A DNA stretch of 64,000 bases from Chelydra serpentina. Its lineage: Eukaryota > Chordata > Testudines > Chelydridae. Positions within the stretch are counted from its first letter, which is position 1. Each line of letters opens with the position of its first letter. Below are positions 36,571 through 47,281 of the stretch, in pieces. The DNA lies in the NCBI GenBank assembly GCA_037349315.1, contig JBAIAC010000040.1, forward strand, positions 17,502,001 through 17,566,000. The letters run 5' to 3'. The notes beneath the pieces were generated by a model. It searched no databases. It saw only the letters and a program-made list of their open reading frames with translations, and was not told where the DNA came from. Made by a program: the position numbers and the translations under genes.

Positions 36571-37207
36571 ATCATAACATAAGAAGATAAGAACGGCCAT
36601 ACTGGGTCAGACCAAAGGTCCATCTAGCCCAGTATCCTGTCTTCTGACAGTGGCCAATGCCAGGTGCCCCACAGGGAATGAACAGAACAGGTAATTATCA
36701 AGTGATCCATCCCCTGTCGCTCATTCCCAGCTTCTGGCAAACAGAGACTAGGGGACACCATTCATGCCCATCCTAGCTAATAGCCATTGATGGACCTATC
36801 CTCCATGAATTTATCTAATTCTTTTATCAGTTATGGTCTTGGCCTTCACAACATCCTCTGGCAAGGAGTTCCACAGGTTGACTGTGTGTTGTGTGACGAA
36901 ATACTTTATTTGTTTTAAACCTGCTGCCTATTAATTTCATTTGGTGACCCCTAGTTCTTGTGTTCTGAGAAGCAGTAAACAACACTTCCTTATCTATTTT
37001 CTCTACACCAGTCATGATTTTATAGACCTCAATCGTATCTCCCCTTAGCCGTCTCTTTTCCAAGCTGAAAAATCCCAGTCTTATTAATCTCTCCTCATAC
37101 GGAAGCCGTTCCATACCCCTAATCATTTTTGTTGTCCTTTTCTGAACCTCTTCCAATTCCAATATATCTTTTTTGAGATGGGGTGACCACATCGGCACAT
37201 GTGGCAA
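36571..37207 (-). mobile_element. CR1 LINE copy with reverse-transcriptase tail frame
   Basis: The plus strand reads ACATAAGAAGATAAGAACGG, CCATACTGGGTCAGACCAAA and CAGTATCCTGTCTTCTGACA, the antisense of the turtle-type CR1 3' end. On the minus strand an open frame (36827-37207) encodes [40 protein letters not shown] and [20 protein letters not shown]. This is the C-terminal tail of the CR1 reverse transcriptase protein. The copy is 5'-truncated at about 37207 and the tail frame is unusually intact, suggesting a young insertion. Confidence 0.88.
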
Positions 37208-37439
37208 CTAACACTGCATGTGAGTAACTAAACTGAAGAATCTGAGCATTTTCGGGGCAGCCTAAGAAGAAATGCTGGCAAACAATCTGTATGGCTTTTA
37301 CCACTGCACAAAGCTCCAGGCAAGTCCACACTCAGGGTACATTGTGGATCAGTTTCCAGGTTTCCTTATATCTTGGCCTCCTATAGGACCTCCCGTCGGA
37401 GTATTTCAATCACTTGTTGTAAGGACTCTAAAAGCCCAC

Positions 37440-37600
37440 TGGGAGGTTGATGATATCCTATTTTACAGATGGGAAAACTGAGGGGCAGAGAACAGAAGAC
37501 TTATCCAAGGACATGGAGTGAACCTTGTAAGAAAAGTGGAAATATATATCCTGAGGGTTCTGACTCCCAGTCCTCTCTGACCCTTACCCAGTGCTACCTC
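37440..37600 (-). mobile_element. MIR-like SINE in SSH1 intron 9
   Basis: ATTTTACAGATGGGAAAACT, TTATCCAAGGACATGGAGTG and a degenerate head (TCTGACTCCCAGTCCTCTCT). It lies close to exon 9. Confidence 0.55.
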
Positions 37601-37664
37601 CCATATTCTGGACAATGACAGGAAGCGAGTGGTCACAGGCCAGCAAATGGTAGGTTTTGCTTAC

Positions 37665-37758
37665 TTCCTTGGAGGTCACGTTTTCCAGGTCTTTGCTCAT
37701 CATGATACTTCGGAGTTTGGCTTTAATGAACCGCTCTGTTCTTTCCCCCTCAGTTGGC
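37665..37758 (-). CDS. SSH1: SSH1 exon 9
   Basis: This 94-nt exon encodes PTEGERTERFIKAKLRSIMM then SKDLENVTSKE. The acceptor is CCTTTTCAG and the donor is GAA/GTAAGC. This is the charged helical linker between the SSH-N region and the DEK-C-like segment, strongly conserved in SSH1. Confidence 0.95.
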
Positions 37759-38020
37759 CTGAAAAGGAAAATTAAAGGAACTATTCAGACAGGCATTTCA
37801 CTGGGGCAGAAGGCCTCAGCGATGCACTCTGTATAATGATACTCTTACATGGAGAAGGGATGAGAAGGATTCAAGTGAATTAAACTGACACTGATGACAG
37901 AGGAAAACGTTACAAAATTATGTATGAACCGAAAGGAGATCAAACTATTGGAGAAATGGAAGGGGAAATGTGGGAGTTCTGAAGTGAACAAAGACATTCA
38001 AAAGAAAACTCAGAACTGAC

Positions 38021-38215
38021 TTGTCAACAAACAACGCTGGAGAATCAGGGCGTGTCGACTCCAGGTCCTGCATCGTGTTCCACTCATTGATGCAACTCTG
38101 CTCTGAACTGATGCAGCTTTCATAGTATGCGGCCCAAACCAGGGCCATTCCACCTGGGAAGTAATTGTGCCTCCGTGCGACCTCACAAGCTTTGTGGAGG
38201 ATTTGCAGGGCAGAC
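38021..38215 (-). CDS. SSH1: SSH1 exon 8 (SSH-N domain)
   Basis: This 195-nt exon begins SALQILHKACEVARRHNYFP and ends DSPALFVD plus AA. The acceptor is AAACTTGCAG and the donor is GTCAGT. It contains WAAYYESCISSEQSCINEWN, which matches the conserved YYES...NEWN segment of the family. The split Lys codon leads into exon 9 (DK-PTEGERTERF). Confidence 0.95.
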
Positions 38216-39607
38216 CTGCAAGTTTCAAAAGCAAAGAAGGGGAGAATCTGAGCATCATGGGGAATAGGAGCACACAGGAGCCAGAACCCTAGAGATTTTC
38301 AGCAGAGACGTATTTTCAACTTAGTTTGTTATGGTTTGGTTTTGGTTTTTGACAGCAGAAGGTTCGCATTTTCCAGTTTCAGATAGAGGTGTCACAAACA
38401 CTAAACAGTACGGTTTGAATGCCCTCTCGAGATCTGGTAACCACTCAACACAGGACGAAATTCACCCCATGCAAGAGACCAGCACAAGGCCTACGCACCA
38501 CTTCTGTCCTGCTGGGACTTAATCATTAGCTAACTTAAAAACTCAGACAAAAAACGTAAGAATGTGGACACTTCAAACCACCTCTACCAAGGAGTCGAAA
38601 GGCACATTTAACAGCATTCCTAACCCCTGGCACACACCAAGAACAGAACCCAGATTGGGTAATTTGTTTTTGAAAATTATAGCATTTAACTTTTAAAAAA
38701 ATCCTTCAGTTCTGTAGATGTTATTACACTGAACACATTAACCACATCTGAAGCTGCTAACTGGAGGGGCAGAGTTTTAAAATGGCAGTAACAAGGGGTT
38801 TGTTTGTTTGTTTGTGTACCAAATAATCCCTAAAATTACATCTTTTTCCATATCCATATCGTTTCCCTATTAAATGTTACAAGAGCTCAGATTTCATAAA
38901 CTCCAGCTCAGCCAGCATAATGTATGTGCTAAAATATATGCAATTTGTTATATATCGGAACAAATCCCTTAAAAATCACCGCCATTAAAGGCAATCTGTG
39001 GTCATAGCAGTCAGGGATTTCATGATATTCAAATATCCCCATTTTGCTGTTCTGGGATGTGTGTATGTGGGTGGGTGTGATTATAAAAGCTCAGCCAACA
39101 TAATCAAAAGCTGCGAAGTGAAACCCTGGGCTTCATGGAAAGTTATCAGACAGCAGGAACTCCAGGGCAACACTGCGGCAACAAAGAGCACTGGAAATTC
39201 CATGAGATTGGCAAGAGATCCTGAGATTCCTTCTTCAGCTAGTTACAAAAATACAGAGAGAGCCAGTATGCGGTTTGCAGCCTGATCAATTCCATGTTCA
39301 ACTTGGTTCTCATATTTAATCATTTTATTCGTGGAATTTCCCTCAGTGCTTATACTAGAAAGTGTATAGCTGCTCTGAACAGAAGCATGTAATTTACCAT
39401 CAGGAAAATGGTAGAGCACGCTCACTACTCCTTTCAGCATACTTACCTGCCGAGACAACCCGCTTTCTAGAAATGGAATGTTTTTCTAAAGGTACTAAAT
39501 AACGGCCATGCAAAATGCTAAATGCGGGTTTGTTTGTTTTTTAAAAAAAGCTAATATAAATGATCATCTCTTTTTTTGTAGTAAAACTAAATCAGCAACA
39601 TACATAC
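38216..39607 (-). other. SSH1: SSH1 intron 7
   Basis: About 1.4 kb between exons 7 and 8. A short (TTTG)n tract lies near 38797-38814. No other feature was recognised. Confidence 0.85.
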
Positions 39608-39673
39608 CACATAGCTTGCACAGAAACTGGTTTGAAGATGTGCATCTTCCCTGCAGTGCTCACACTAAATCCA
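39608..39673 (-). CDS. SSH1: SSH1 exon 7 (SSH-N domain)
   Basis: This 66-nt exon encodes GFSVSTAGKMHIFKPVSVQA and M plus two bases of Trp. The acceptor is CTCTCTGTTAG and the donor is TG/GTATGT. It is the near-invariant GFSVST...HIFKPVSVQAMW block of Slingshot proteins. The split Trp codon joins exon 8 (W-SALQ). Confidence 0.95.
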
Positions 39674-40231
39674 CTAACAGAGAGAGAAGAAAATGTCATA
39701 CAATGCCCCCTTTCGCATTAGATTCTCCATTCAGCAAGCCACCACTGTTTTCCTGCTAAGACAGTAATGCCCATGCTGCAAGGCAGTTCGTGTGGGCTGG
39801 CATTGACAGTTCACTAGAATCAGAAATTGGAATTTATGCAACCTTATTGTCTAACACGGCTCTTAATGTCCTTGCAAACAAGAATGTGAAGGGAAAAGTT
39901 TGCCCTAGCGCACTGCAATTAATTAAAAGATTGCGTATTTCTTTACTTTAAGAAATCACTAATAAGATCTAACACATTCTATCAGATAGCACAAGGGTAG
40001 CAATAAGCAAAAATAAATGATCAATTAAATGGACTGAGGTGAAAGAACCTAAATTTGAATTCTCCTTAAGTTTAAAATGAGAGAGAGAGAGAGACTCTTA
40101 AAACAGCCCTCTAACTGGGCAAAATACATCAACTCTAATATGCTCCGAGCTCTAACCTGAGCTGTTAGGCTCTTGCTCTCTCTGACACTCAAATTCGTCC
40201 TTCTAGACATTAAAATGTTTTTGTTTCGTAC
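39674..40231 (-). other. SSH1: SSH1 intron 6
   Basis: 558 bp, GTACGA to CTCTCTGTTAG, with a short GA tract near 40080. Nothing else was seen. Confidence 0.85.
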
Positions 40232-40300
40232 CCATCTCCATCAAGATGTATCTTGGTATCACTCCACAAGCGCAGGACCATTCCGATAGTGCAGCTTTTA
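40232..40300 (-). CDS. SSH1: SSH1 exon 6 (SSH-N domain)
   Basis: This 69-nt exon encodes KSCTIGMVLRLWSDTKIHLD and GDG. The acceptor CTTTTCCGTGGTAG precedes T, and the donor is GTACGA. The split Gly codon (GG plus T) joins exon 7. The residues match the Slingshot family pattern SCTIGxVLxLWSDTxIHLDGDG. Confidence 0.94.
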
Positions 40301-41344
40301 CTACCACGGAAAAGGAAAGAAGTGACAGCATTCAATGCTATTGTTATAAGGAGATCAAATGCAGGCCACAATAAGGTTACTTTCTACTGTTGATTCTCAA
40401 TACTATGTATCTTTATTTAAAAACCTCCCCTTCCTCTCTAGCAACCCTCACTGCAACATCTAAGCTTATACATACAGTGTCTAAACACACGCTGTACAGC
40501 CATGCATGAAAATCTTCAGGGCTGCTCTGATGTCAGTGTGCTGTTTTTCAGTGATGGAGTAGCAACTTTTTAGAAGCAACAGTTAAAAATTCCATCTCTT
40601 CCTCTCTCTCGCCAGCAGCCATGTACCCTATCATAGGCCACCTTTGACCTTTACGTCATCTTCCCCACTAAAAGCCCAAAAGAGGGACAATTCCCTAAAT
40701 GAGTGGCACACACACAGCGGGCACCCCAGCCCATCAGGCACCTGTGTGTCCAGTTGTCTGGATGCACAGACCTCCGCCCACCAGTGCTAGGCAGAAAAGC
40801 AGGCACGAAGGACCCTGAATGGGCGGTTTGTGGGGTTTTCATTGAATCACTTTGACTGGAAGAATGGGTTAAGGGGGTCTTATGAGTTTATCTAATCTAA
40901 AAAAGTACTTCAGTATGAGAAAAGAAATCTCTCAAGAAAACTAGACCATGATGTGGACCAGACGCTTTCAACTAGTAAATAATTAAGCTGCCAAGATACT
41001 AAACTTTTAAAGGAAATGAGCATGCAGGCAGCAGCCAGTTTGTAAAGAATTCAGAATGATTTTTTAAAAAATCATAACCATTGATACAACAGATGAAAGC
41101 AGCCAACCAGCTAATTTCAGTGCACATGTGGACAGTGCGCACGTCAGAGCCTTCTGAGAACACGTGTGTCTCAGTACAAAAGCCCTATGCTAGTAACTCA
41201 GAATGTGATAGCCAAGGACTCTCACTCCAGCCTCAACACAGGATCCAGAGCTGCTTGGGTAAAACTGCCATTACTGATGGACACTGGTTTGTACTGAAAG
41301 GTTTTCTTTAATCTAATCTACAAAGACATAAGGTCCTTAGTCCC

Positions 41345-41660
41345 TTCTGTGCCATTGACACATGGGGCAAACCAGTTCCTCCACTGGGGATGGGCACTCA
41401 TTAGTTGTGGTATTTCTTCCCAGGTGATGCCAACACATTCAATACCCTCCTGTCACTGTCTTCTGCCAGTTCTCCTTTGGCCTTCCTCGCGTTCTCTTCC
41501 CTCCCTTGGGCACCCAATTCAATGCTTGCGGAGCATGGCTCCCGGCTCCCATCCGATGTACATGTCCCTGCCACCTGAGCCTTCTTTCTTTGATGATCTT
41601 TTCCACAAGTGCAGCTCTGTCAGCTTCCTTACTCTCGCAGGGATCATTGTAAATGAAAAT
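41345..41660. repeat. Possible degenerate retroelement in SSH1 intron 5
   Basis: The stretch (CAACACATTCAATACCCTCC, TTGGCCTTCCTCGCGTTCTC, CCACCTGAGCCTTCTTTCTT) has the look of an old antisense non-LTR retroelement, but no frame is intact and I cannot name a family. Confidence 0.25.
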
Positions 41661-42104
41661 AATGTCCTACCCAGAATTCAGGCATGCTCTGGGATATCTG
41701 CCAGGGCTATTTCCCAGGTTACCCCCTCATTTTGCACTAGTAACCACCATTAGAAATTATTTCAAAACCAGTCCATCTTAGTTTTGGACAAGACGTAGCA
41801 AACATTTCTGGACTTTCTATAAGGCAGACTAATGTTCCATTCTGTAGTGCTGGGTTAGGAGCTCCTCTACCCCTCTGACAGCACTTAACAACAGTGGGAA
41901 GTGTAGCACCAAAGCAAGTCAGAAAGAACTTCATAGCCAGGTGTGGCCAGTGGATTTACTGTCAATGAAAACATTTTCTTACTGTATATTATATTAGTAT
42001 ATATACACTCCCTCTGAACACATATCTACCCTCTTCATTTATAGTACTGAAAAACCCCTACATTTTGGCTACTCCTTAGGCATAGTCAAGTGTAATATGA
42101 CAGA

Positions 42105-42300
42105 GGACTAGTGGTCTGAATACAGAACTAGGAGCCTAGAAGTCCTGACTCTCTACCACACACTCCGCCTGTGTCCTTGGGCAAGTAATGACTTCTCTGC
42201 CTTTGTTTCTTCATCTATAAAATGGGGAGAACACGAGGATTCTGAGGGTTACTTAATATTTGATGGGGCTTTGGAAATGTTAAGCACTCTTATCAGAAGA
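42105..42300 (+). mobile_element. MIR-like SINE in SSH1 intron 5
   Basis: TAGAAGTCCTGACTCTCTAC, GTGTCCTTGGGCAAGTAATG and TTCATCTATAAAATGGGGAG in sense order, antisense to the gene. Confidence 0.65.
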
Positions 42301-42764
42301 TGGGTCTGTATCCCAGACAGAACAGAGAACTCACATTTGGGAAAAGCTAGACAAATCCCTAATCTCTCACCAGTTTGGGTTTGTTTGTCTTTGCAGGAGC
42401 TCTATGCTATTTAGAAATTCATGCAGATCCATCACTGTCCAGCTCCAGCACATTAACAACATTTTGGGCCTGATTTGGAAAAGCGGCCTCCAGTTCCGCA
42501 GCTCTAAGTAACTGCAGACACATTTGGGGGCCATTAGACATCTAGCTCCCTTAACTGGCTGCAGATCAGTCAGCTGCCACGGTGCTGTAAAAGGACTGTG
42601 CATACAGTACTTTGCCCTGAGCTGTTTGCAGTGCTGCAATGCAGCCAAAGACTTTACAACATCAGGTCCTTCATCTTTATGGGGATCAGGTGACTTTATA
42701 GTAAGGCAGAGAGAGTGTCCTGTTCCAGCAACACTGTGGCACATGAGAAGTCTCCCAGACATAC

Positions 42765-42886
42765 CTTTCTTTGCTGGAAAAGTCCACTCCCAGTAAAATG
42801 TTTTCTTCCGTGTCTTGCCGCCCACTGCTATACACGACCACCATGTATCTGACTCGGTCTGTCCACGTGCTTTCCAAGCGCACAGC
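42765..42886 (-). CDS. SSH1: SSH1 exon 5 (SSH-N domain)
   Basis: This is a 122-nt exon starting AVRLESTWTDRVRYMVVVYS and continuing through GRQDTEENILLGVDFSSKE. The acceptor is CTGTTTTAG and the donor is AAAG/GTATGT. It is a highly conserved part of the SSH-N domain, the non-catalytic region that binds F-actin and helps phospho-cofilin recognition. Phase runs 0 to 2, joining exon 6 through a split Ser codon. Confidence 0.95.
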
Positions 42887-43551
42887 CTAAAACAGGGCAA
42901 CACAGCTCTGCAAACCTGCTGTCAATGACCATTATTGCCATTACTGTTAGAGTTCATTATTTGTATTGCAGTCCCATAGGGCTCCGTGGCCTTAGCTGCT
43001 GCAGAAACACATAGGAAGACACAGTCCATCCTCTCTTTGCACCCATTTAGCCACTAGTTTAACCAAAAGCCTATAGGAGGGAAGGGAAGGGGCACGGTGG
43101 AAGTGCAGTTTCTTTGCCTAGATACTGGTCCCCATTCTGAAACTTGTTACAAGAGGAAGTCTGAGGGGAAAATAAACTGGGATTTTAAAAAAATGTAGAT
43201 GAAGTAGAAAAGTTGATAAAAGTACCAATCTTGCACTGGACTGGGGTACAGGAAGGTACTAAGAGGCCTCTTCCATTTTTTCCTTTTATGATTCTTACAT
43301 TGGAGTGTCATAGTGACCCTACTTGGGGTCATTCACGAGGCCTTTCCTTTTTGAAGTGACATTTCATATCCTCTACAGATGTGTGGCTGTCTGCATTACT
43401 CCAACAGGCAGGGTTTTAATAAAAGATTCTTTACCTTCTTTAAAAGGGAAGCCTGGCCCTGTTAGAAATACCAGTGATCATGGTGCTATTTTACAGAGCT
43501 ATTTCAGACTCCTCCGGCTGAAAGAAGGGCAGAAACTGCAGACCGTCTTAC
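42887..43551 (-). other. SSH1: SSH1 intron 4
   Basis: 665 bp, GTAAGA to CTGTTTTAG. No repeat or exon recognised. Confidence 0.85.
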
Positions 43552-43616
43552 CAATTTGATTCTGTCCTCACAGCGCAGAAGGTTGATCATCACTTGAAGG
43601 TGCTGGGGTAAGTCAC
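43552..43616 (-). CDS. SSH1: SSH1 exon 4 (SSH-N domain)
   Basis: This is a 65-nt exon encoding DLPQHLQVMINLLRCEDRIKL after the split Gly codon. The acceptor is CATCTCTGCAG and the donor is GTAAGA. The sequence matches the Slingshot N-terminal conserved region, and phase agrees with exons 3 and 5 on both sides. Confidence 0.94.
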
Positions 43617-46600
43617 CTGCAGAGATGATTGGGAAATAATCAACAGATGTTGCCATGGTCTCTACTTAGTGCACTAAGCTGTGCATGTCCTCCTGAGGTA
43701 TAGAGAAACTTCAATTCCTGTAACTAGAGAATATTTCGGAAGCCATTTAAGCCTCATACTCTCAGAGAATTCTTAAGATGATAACGACAGAACTGAGTTT
43801 CCCTGGATACAAGACTAATTGGTCTGTCATGGGACCTGGACATTTTGGCATTTGGCAGGCATTAGATACATAAGGAATGCCTCTGCCACTGGTTCAAATG
43901 ATAACCAACAAGATTTGTCTCATAGCTACCACATCCTGCACTGAACTGTAAGATTTATGGGCAAGGGATTGGGAGGGAGGGGAGAATGGGGAAACCAAAG
44001 ATTCCTGAAAGATTAAGGCTATAAAAATAAATAAATTTGTGAATTTCATACAAGACAATAGGCCTGAGTCTGTGGGCCTAACTCAGGCCATCTTCCTTTT
44101 GAACACAATAGAGGTTCTGCACGTGTGAAGGCTGCAGGACTGGACCCAGCAGAGGTTACAGTAACATTTTACCCTAACGCAGTTAGTAGCATTCATGCAA
44201 TAGCATACTTGGAATCTACAGAAGCAGACACGTTCCTGTTTGGTAAAAATGGGTTATAGGCTGAAGTCATATATGTGAACATAAAACAAGACCCTGTCTA
44301 ATAATGTGATAATGCAAGCATAACTTTCTATACAAGATACCGTTCCTCCCATAGGATACTTGCTGGGCATATGAAATTGCTGACAGTCTGAGAAACCAAA
44401 AGCCAGGCTTAGCATTCAAACATGCTCTTTGTTATTCTGGAGTGTTTACTAAGCAGCAGACATACAGTACCACACTGTGCCTTTCCCACATGCTCCTTCA
44501 CGCAACGTGCTCTGATGGCAATTTATTTTTTAAGCTAACCAAGCTGTCAAAGACAGAAGACATAAAAAAAACAGGGCGAGTGGGGCTCCGTCTCTTTAAC
44601 CCTATATATACTTATCAGTCTTAATGTACTTTTAATTTAAATTCTCTACTGTCTCCTCTCTCCCTTTTAGCACACTGGAAACAACCAGAATCTATATATG
44701 TTCTTAAAATGTTATACATGTTTATGAGCAATGTCTAGATGTAGCATCTAAATTAGAATTTCCTGCCCAAAGCCAAGAAATGAAATATATGGAGCTGAGA
44801 GGCAAGGGCTTTGGGTCATGTACATCCTACGGCCCGATCCCACAAGGAGCTCCTCACCTCTGCACTTCACTTGGAGATCTTTGCAAGAGTGGGGCCTGAA
44901 CTGTGTTCTTAAGACTGTTCTTGTGTTTTTCTTGATTAAGCTGGACATCACAGGAAAATGGGGTTTATTCAAATTTATGTAAGGCTACAATAAAAAAACT
45001 ATTAAGTGAGGGCTTTAAAAGAACCCTGAGGTGTGGGGATTTTTGGTAACTATTCCTGGTCTACTTCTCGATTTCAACAATTATTCCTTAGCCGAAAGCT
45101 CTACAGACTGCTTCACACTAAAGCAGCTTGAAGCAGGCTAGTCACCTGTCTTTTGTGGTGTGAACCTCACTAAGCAGTGAGGCATTTTCTTAGTTTCCAT
45201 TGAATAAATATGATGGAAATGGGGCCAGAAGTCATTCTTCCCCTTCCCTCCAAAACTGGCCAGCTGAATTAACAGGGTAAAGGGGCTGCCATCCCCTGAA
45301 ACATCAGGCATTGGCTAGTCTGAGCCGCTGGTAAATGCTATGCTCCTTTTAGGCTGAATCCTAAGGATGCACATGCCAAAGGTGGCATGCTGATCTGCAA
45401 TAAGGCTTCACAATTCCATTCAGTACTGTGTGTTACACCCATGGTTCATTTGGGGACTTATGCGCTGTGCAAAAGCCTTCATTCTGCCTACTCAAACCCT
45501 TATGTGAGTTGGTCCCTGCGCCTGGCTCAGACTGGTTACACATCTGAGACAGTAAAGAGAGAGTAAAATGCAGTTCTGGTAACCCTTGCCCACGATCCGT
45601 TTTCACTGGGTGACATAATTTTGCCATTAGCTTTTTTCCATTTACAACAACAGAGTCAACTATTTTTATTTCAAAGGGTATTTATTAAAACTGGCTTTTT
45701 TCAACAGTCCAGTGACAAAAACTAGAGTGGACAAATCTGCAGAAGGGAGTGGGATTATTTTGTTGTTGTTGCTTTTTATTATTTTTATTATACATCTATC
45801 ATGCGTTCCCTCTAGCACTCTGTTTATATTTCTTATTGAAAGTCAAGATTATAACATAGCATAAACATATACAACCCATTACTGATGAGCTATATTTTCA
45901 AGGTAGGAACAACAAAATTAATGGATTTAACTAAAAAATACTTCTTTAAACATAATAACTATGTCTTTATTTGGCTTAGGATGTTTGGATGGGATAGAAT
46001 CTCTTACCTGGTATACAAACATTCAGTAATAGAACCAACGTGATTTCCATCTCAGGCCCGGATTCAGCAAGGCCTGTGTCTAATTTTAAGCACTATATTC
46101 GATTTCAAAAGCATCACTCGTGACTTAAAGTCAGGCCTGTGCTTCCGGACCTGTCAGGAATCAGGGCCTGCAGCAGAGCTGGTCTCCAGGCAGCCTCATC
46201 AATACAGCTGGCCTGCAGCAGCTGCCTGATAGCCACGCAACCTGAATGACTGCCGAGGCCAGCAGGCCGGCTCTTCAGCCAGCAACAGCAGCAGCTCCCT
46301 GGCTTCTCCACGCTCATGCCCGCCGCTGTGCCTGCTCCCTGTGCTACCTTGTTCCTGCTGCTCCTGCCTTGCACCCAGCCTTGCCTCTGTCCTTTCCCTG
46401 CCTTGAGCCCCTCCTTGCCCGATACCCTGCTCGCTCCAGTTCCTGATCTCTGGTTTTAACCCCTGGCTCTGGCTCCTGACTATGGACTCTGACTCGACCG
46501 CCTGGCTCCGGTATCCAGTTCCTGATCTCCAGTTTTGATCCCGACTCTGGCGACTGACTCCGACTCTGACTCCAGCCACTAGGCCTGCTGCCCGCTCTGG

Positions 46601-47177
46601 CCACTAGGCTACAGCGCCCTCGTCCTGGTCAGCTGACAAGTACCTTAGTGACCCAGGGCTTCAGTGCCCACAAAACAGATGATAAAACCACTGATCAAGA
46701 AAAGGCAACAGCCCAGTGTAATGGGTTCATCTTTTTGCTATACAAAGAGAGGGGAACGCAAAGCAGGTTTAGTCAAATTAGTAAAGCGGAAAGAATAGAC
46801 ATTTTTTCTCACAAGGCGGCAGAAAACATGGATGGCATTTCAAAAGAGCCTCGTATGGCTCTGCAGATTTTCCTCAAAGGCCCTAGACGAAAGGACACTG
46901 TGCTGAATATTATGATGTTCATTTTCTACTTCAGTGAATAACAATTACAAGAGAATGACAGACATTTAAACGGGGACGCGGCACTCATATGTTCCAATTC
47001 AACTTCCTCCCTCGTAAGTGGGGTGGAAAACTGGTTTTACTCAGTGGTTTACACAATGGCCCACACTCTAATGCTGAGGGAGAGTCCCCCACTTTCTCAC
47101 TCGCACCATTGGTCTGTCACTGTGCACAACACAAGCAAATGCAAGAAAGTTTTTCAGTAAGTGATTTATTCAATAAC
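43617..47177 (-). other. SSH1: SSH1 intron 3
   Basis: About 3.6 kb. The only recognisable content is the possible solo LTR at 46152-46638. Confidence 0.85.
46152..46638. mobile_element. Possible solo LTR (487 bp)
   Basis: The block begins TGTCAGGAATCAGGGCCTGC and ends TCAGCTGACA, so its termini form the short inverted repeat TGTCAG / CTGACA expected of an LTR. The interior is a run of degenerate CTCC/CTGACT words (CCAGTTCCTGATCTCTGG repeated in variant form). The flanking bases GGACC and AGTAC do not make a clear target duplication. The class is unknown. Confidence 0.35.
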
Positions 47178-47281
47178 CTGCATTCTTGTGAGGATGTTGC
47201 AGACTCCGCTGGCCTTGTGGACTGTTTCCCTGTTGCAAGAAAAGCGCTGCTCCTTTCACCATGAAAAAGCTCTCACTTAAG
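47178..47281 (-). CDS. SSH1: SSH1 exon 3, start of the SSH-N domain
   Basis: This 104-nt exon encodes LSESFFMVKGAALFLQQGNS followed by PQGQRSLQHPHKNA. That is the strongly conserved N-terminal block of Slingshot phosphatases, which contributes to F-actin-dependent activation and substrate recognition. The acceptor is TTTTCCAG. The donor is CAG followed by GTTATT, unusual beyond the GT but required by the frame: the final G joins GT from exon 4 to give Gly (NAG-DLPQHL). One leading base completes a codon, so either exon 2 or the alternative exon at 52256 can precede it. Confidence 0.93.

Larger units (their letters stand above)
36058..37664 (-). other. SSH1: SSH1 intron 9
   Basis: About 1.6 kb, mostly a CR1 copy and a SINE, with a GA tract near 36186. 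Confidence 0.85.
40301..42764 (-). other. SSH1: SSH1 intron 5
   Basis: About 2.5 kb with a SINE (42105-42300) and a possible degenerate retroelement (41345-41660). Confidence 0.85.
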
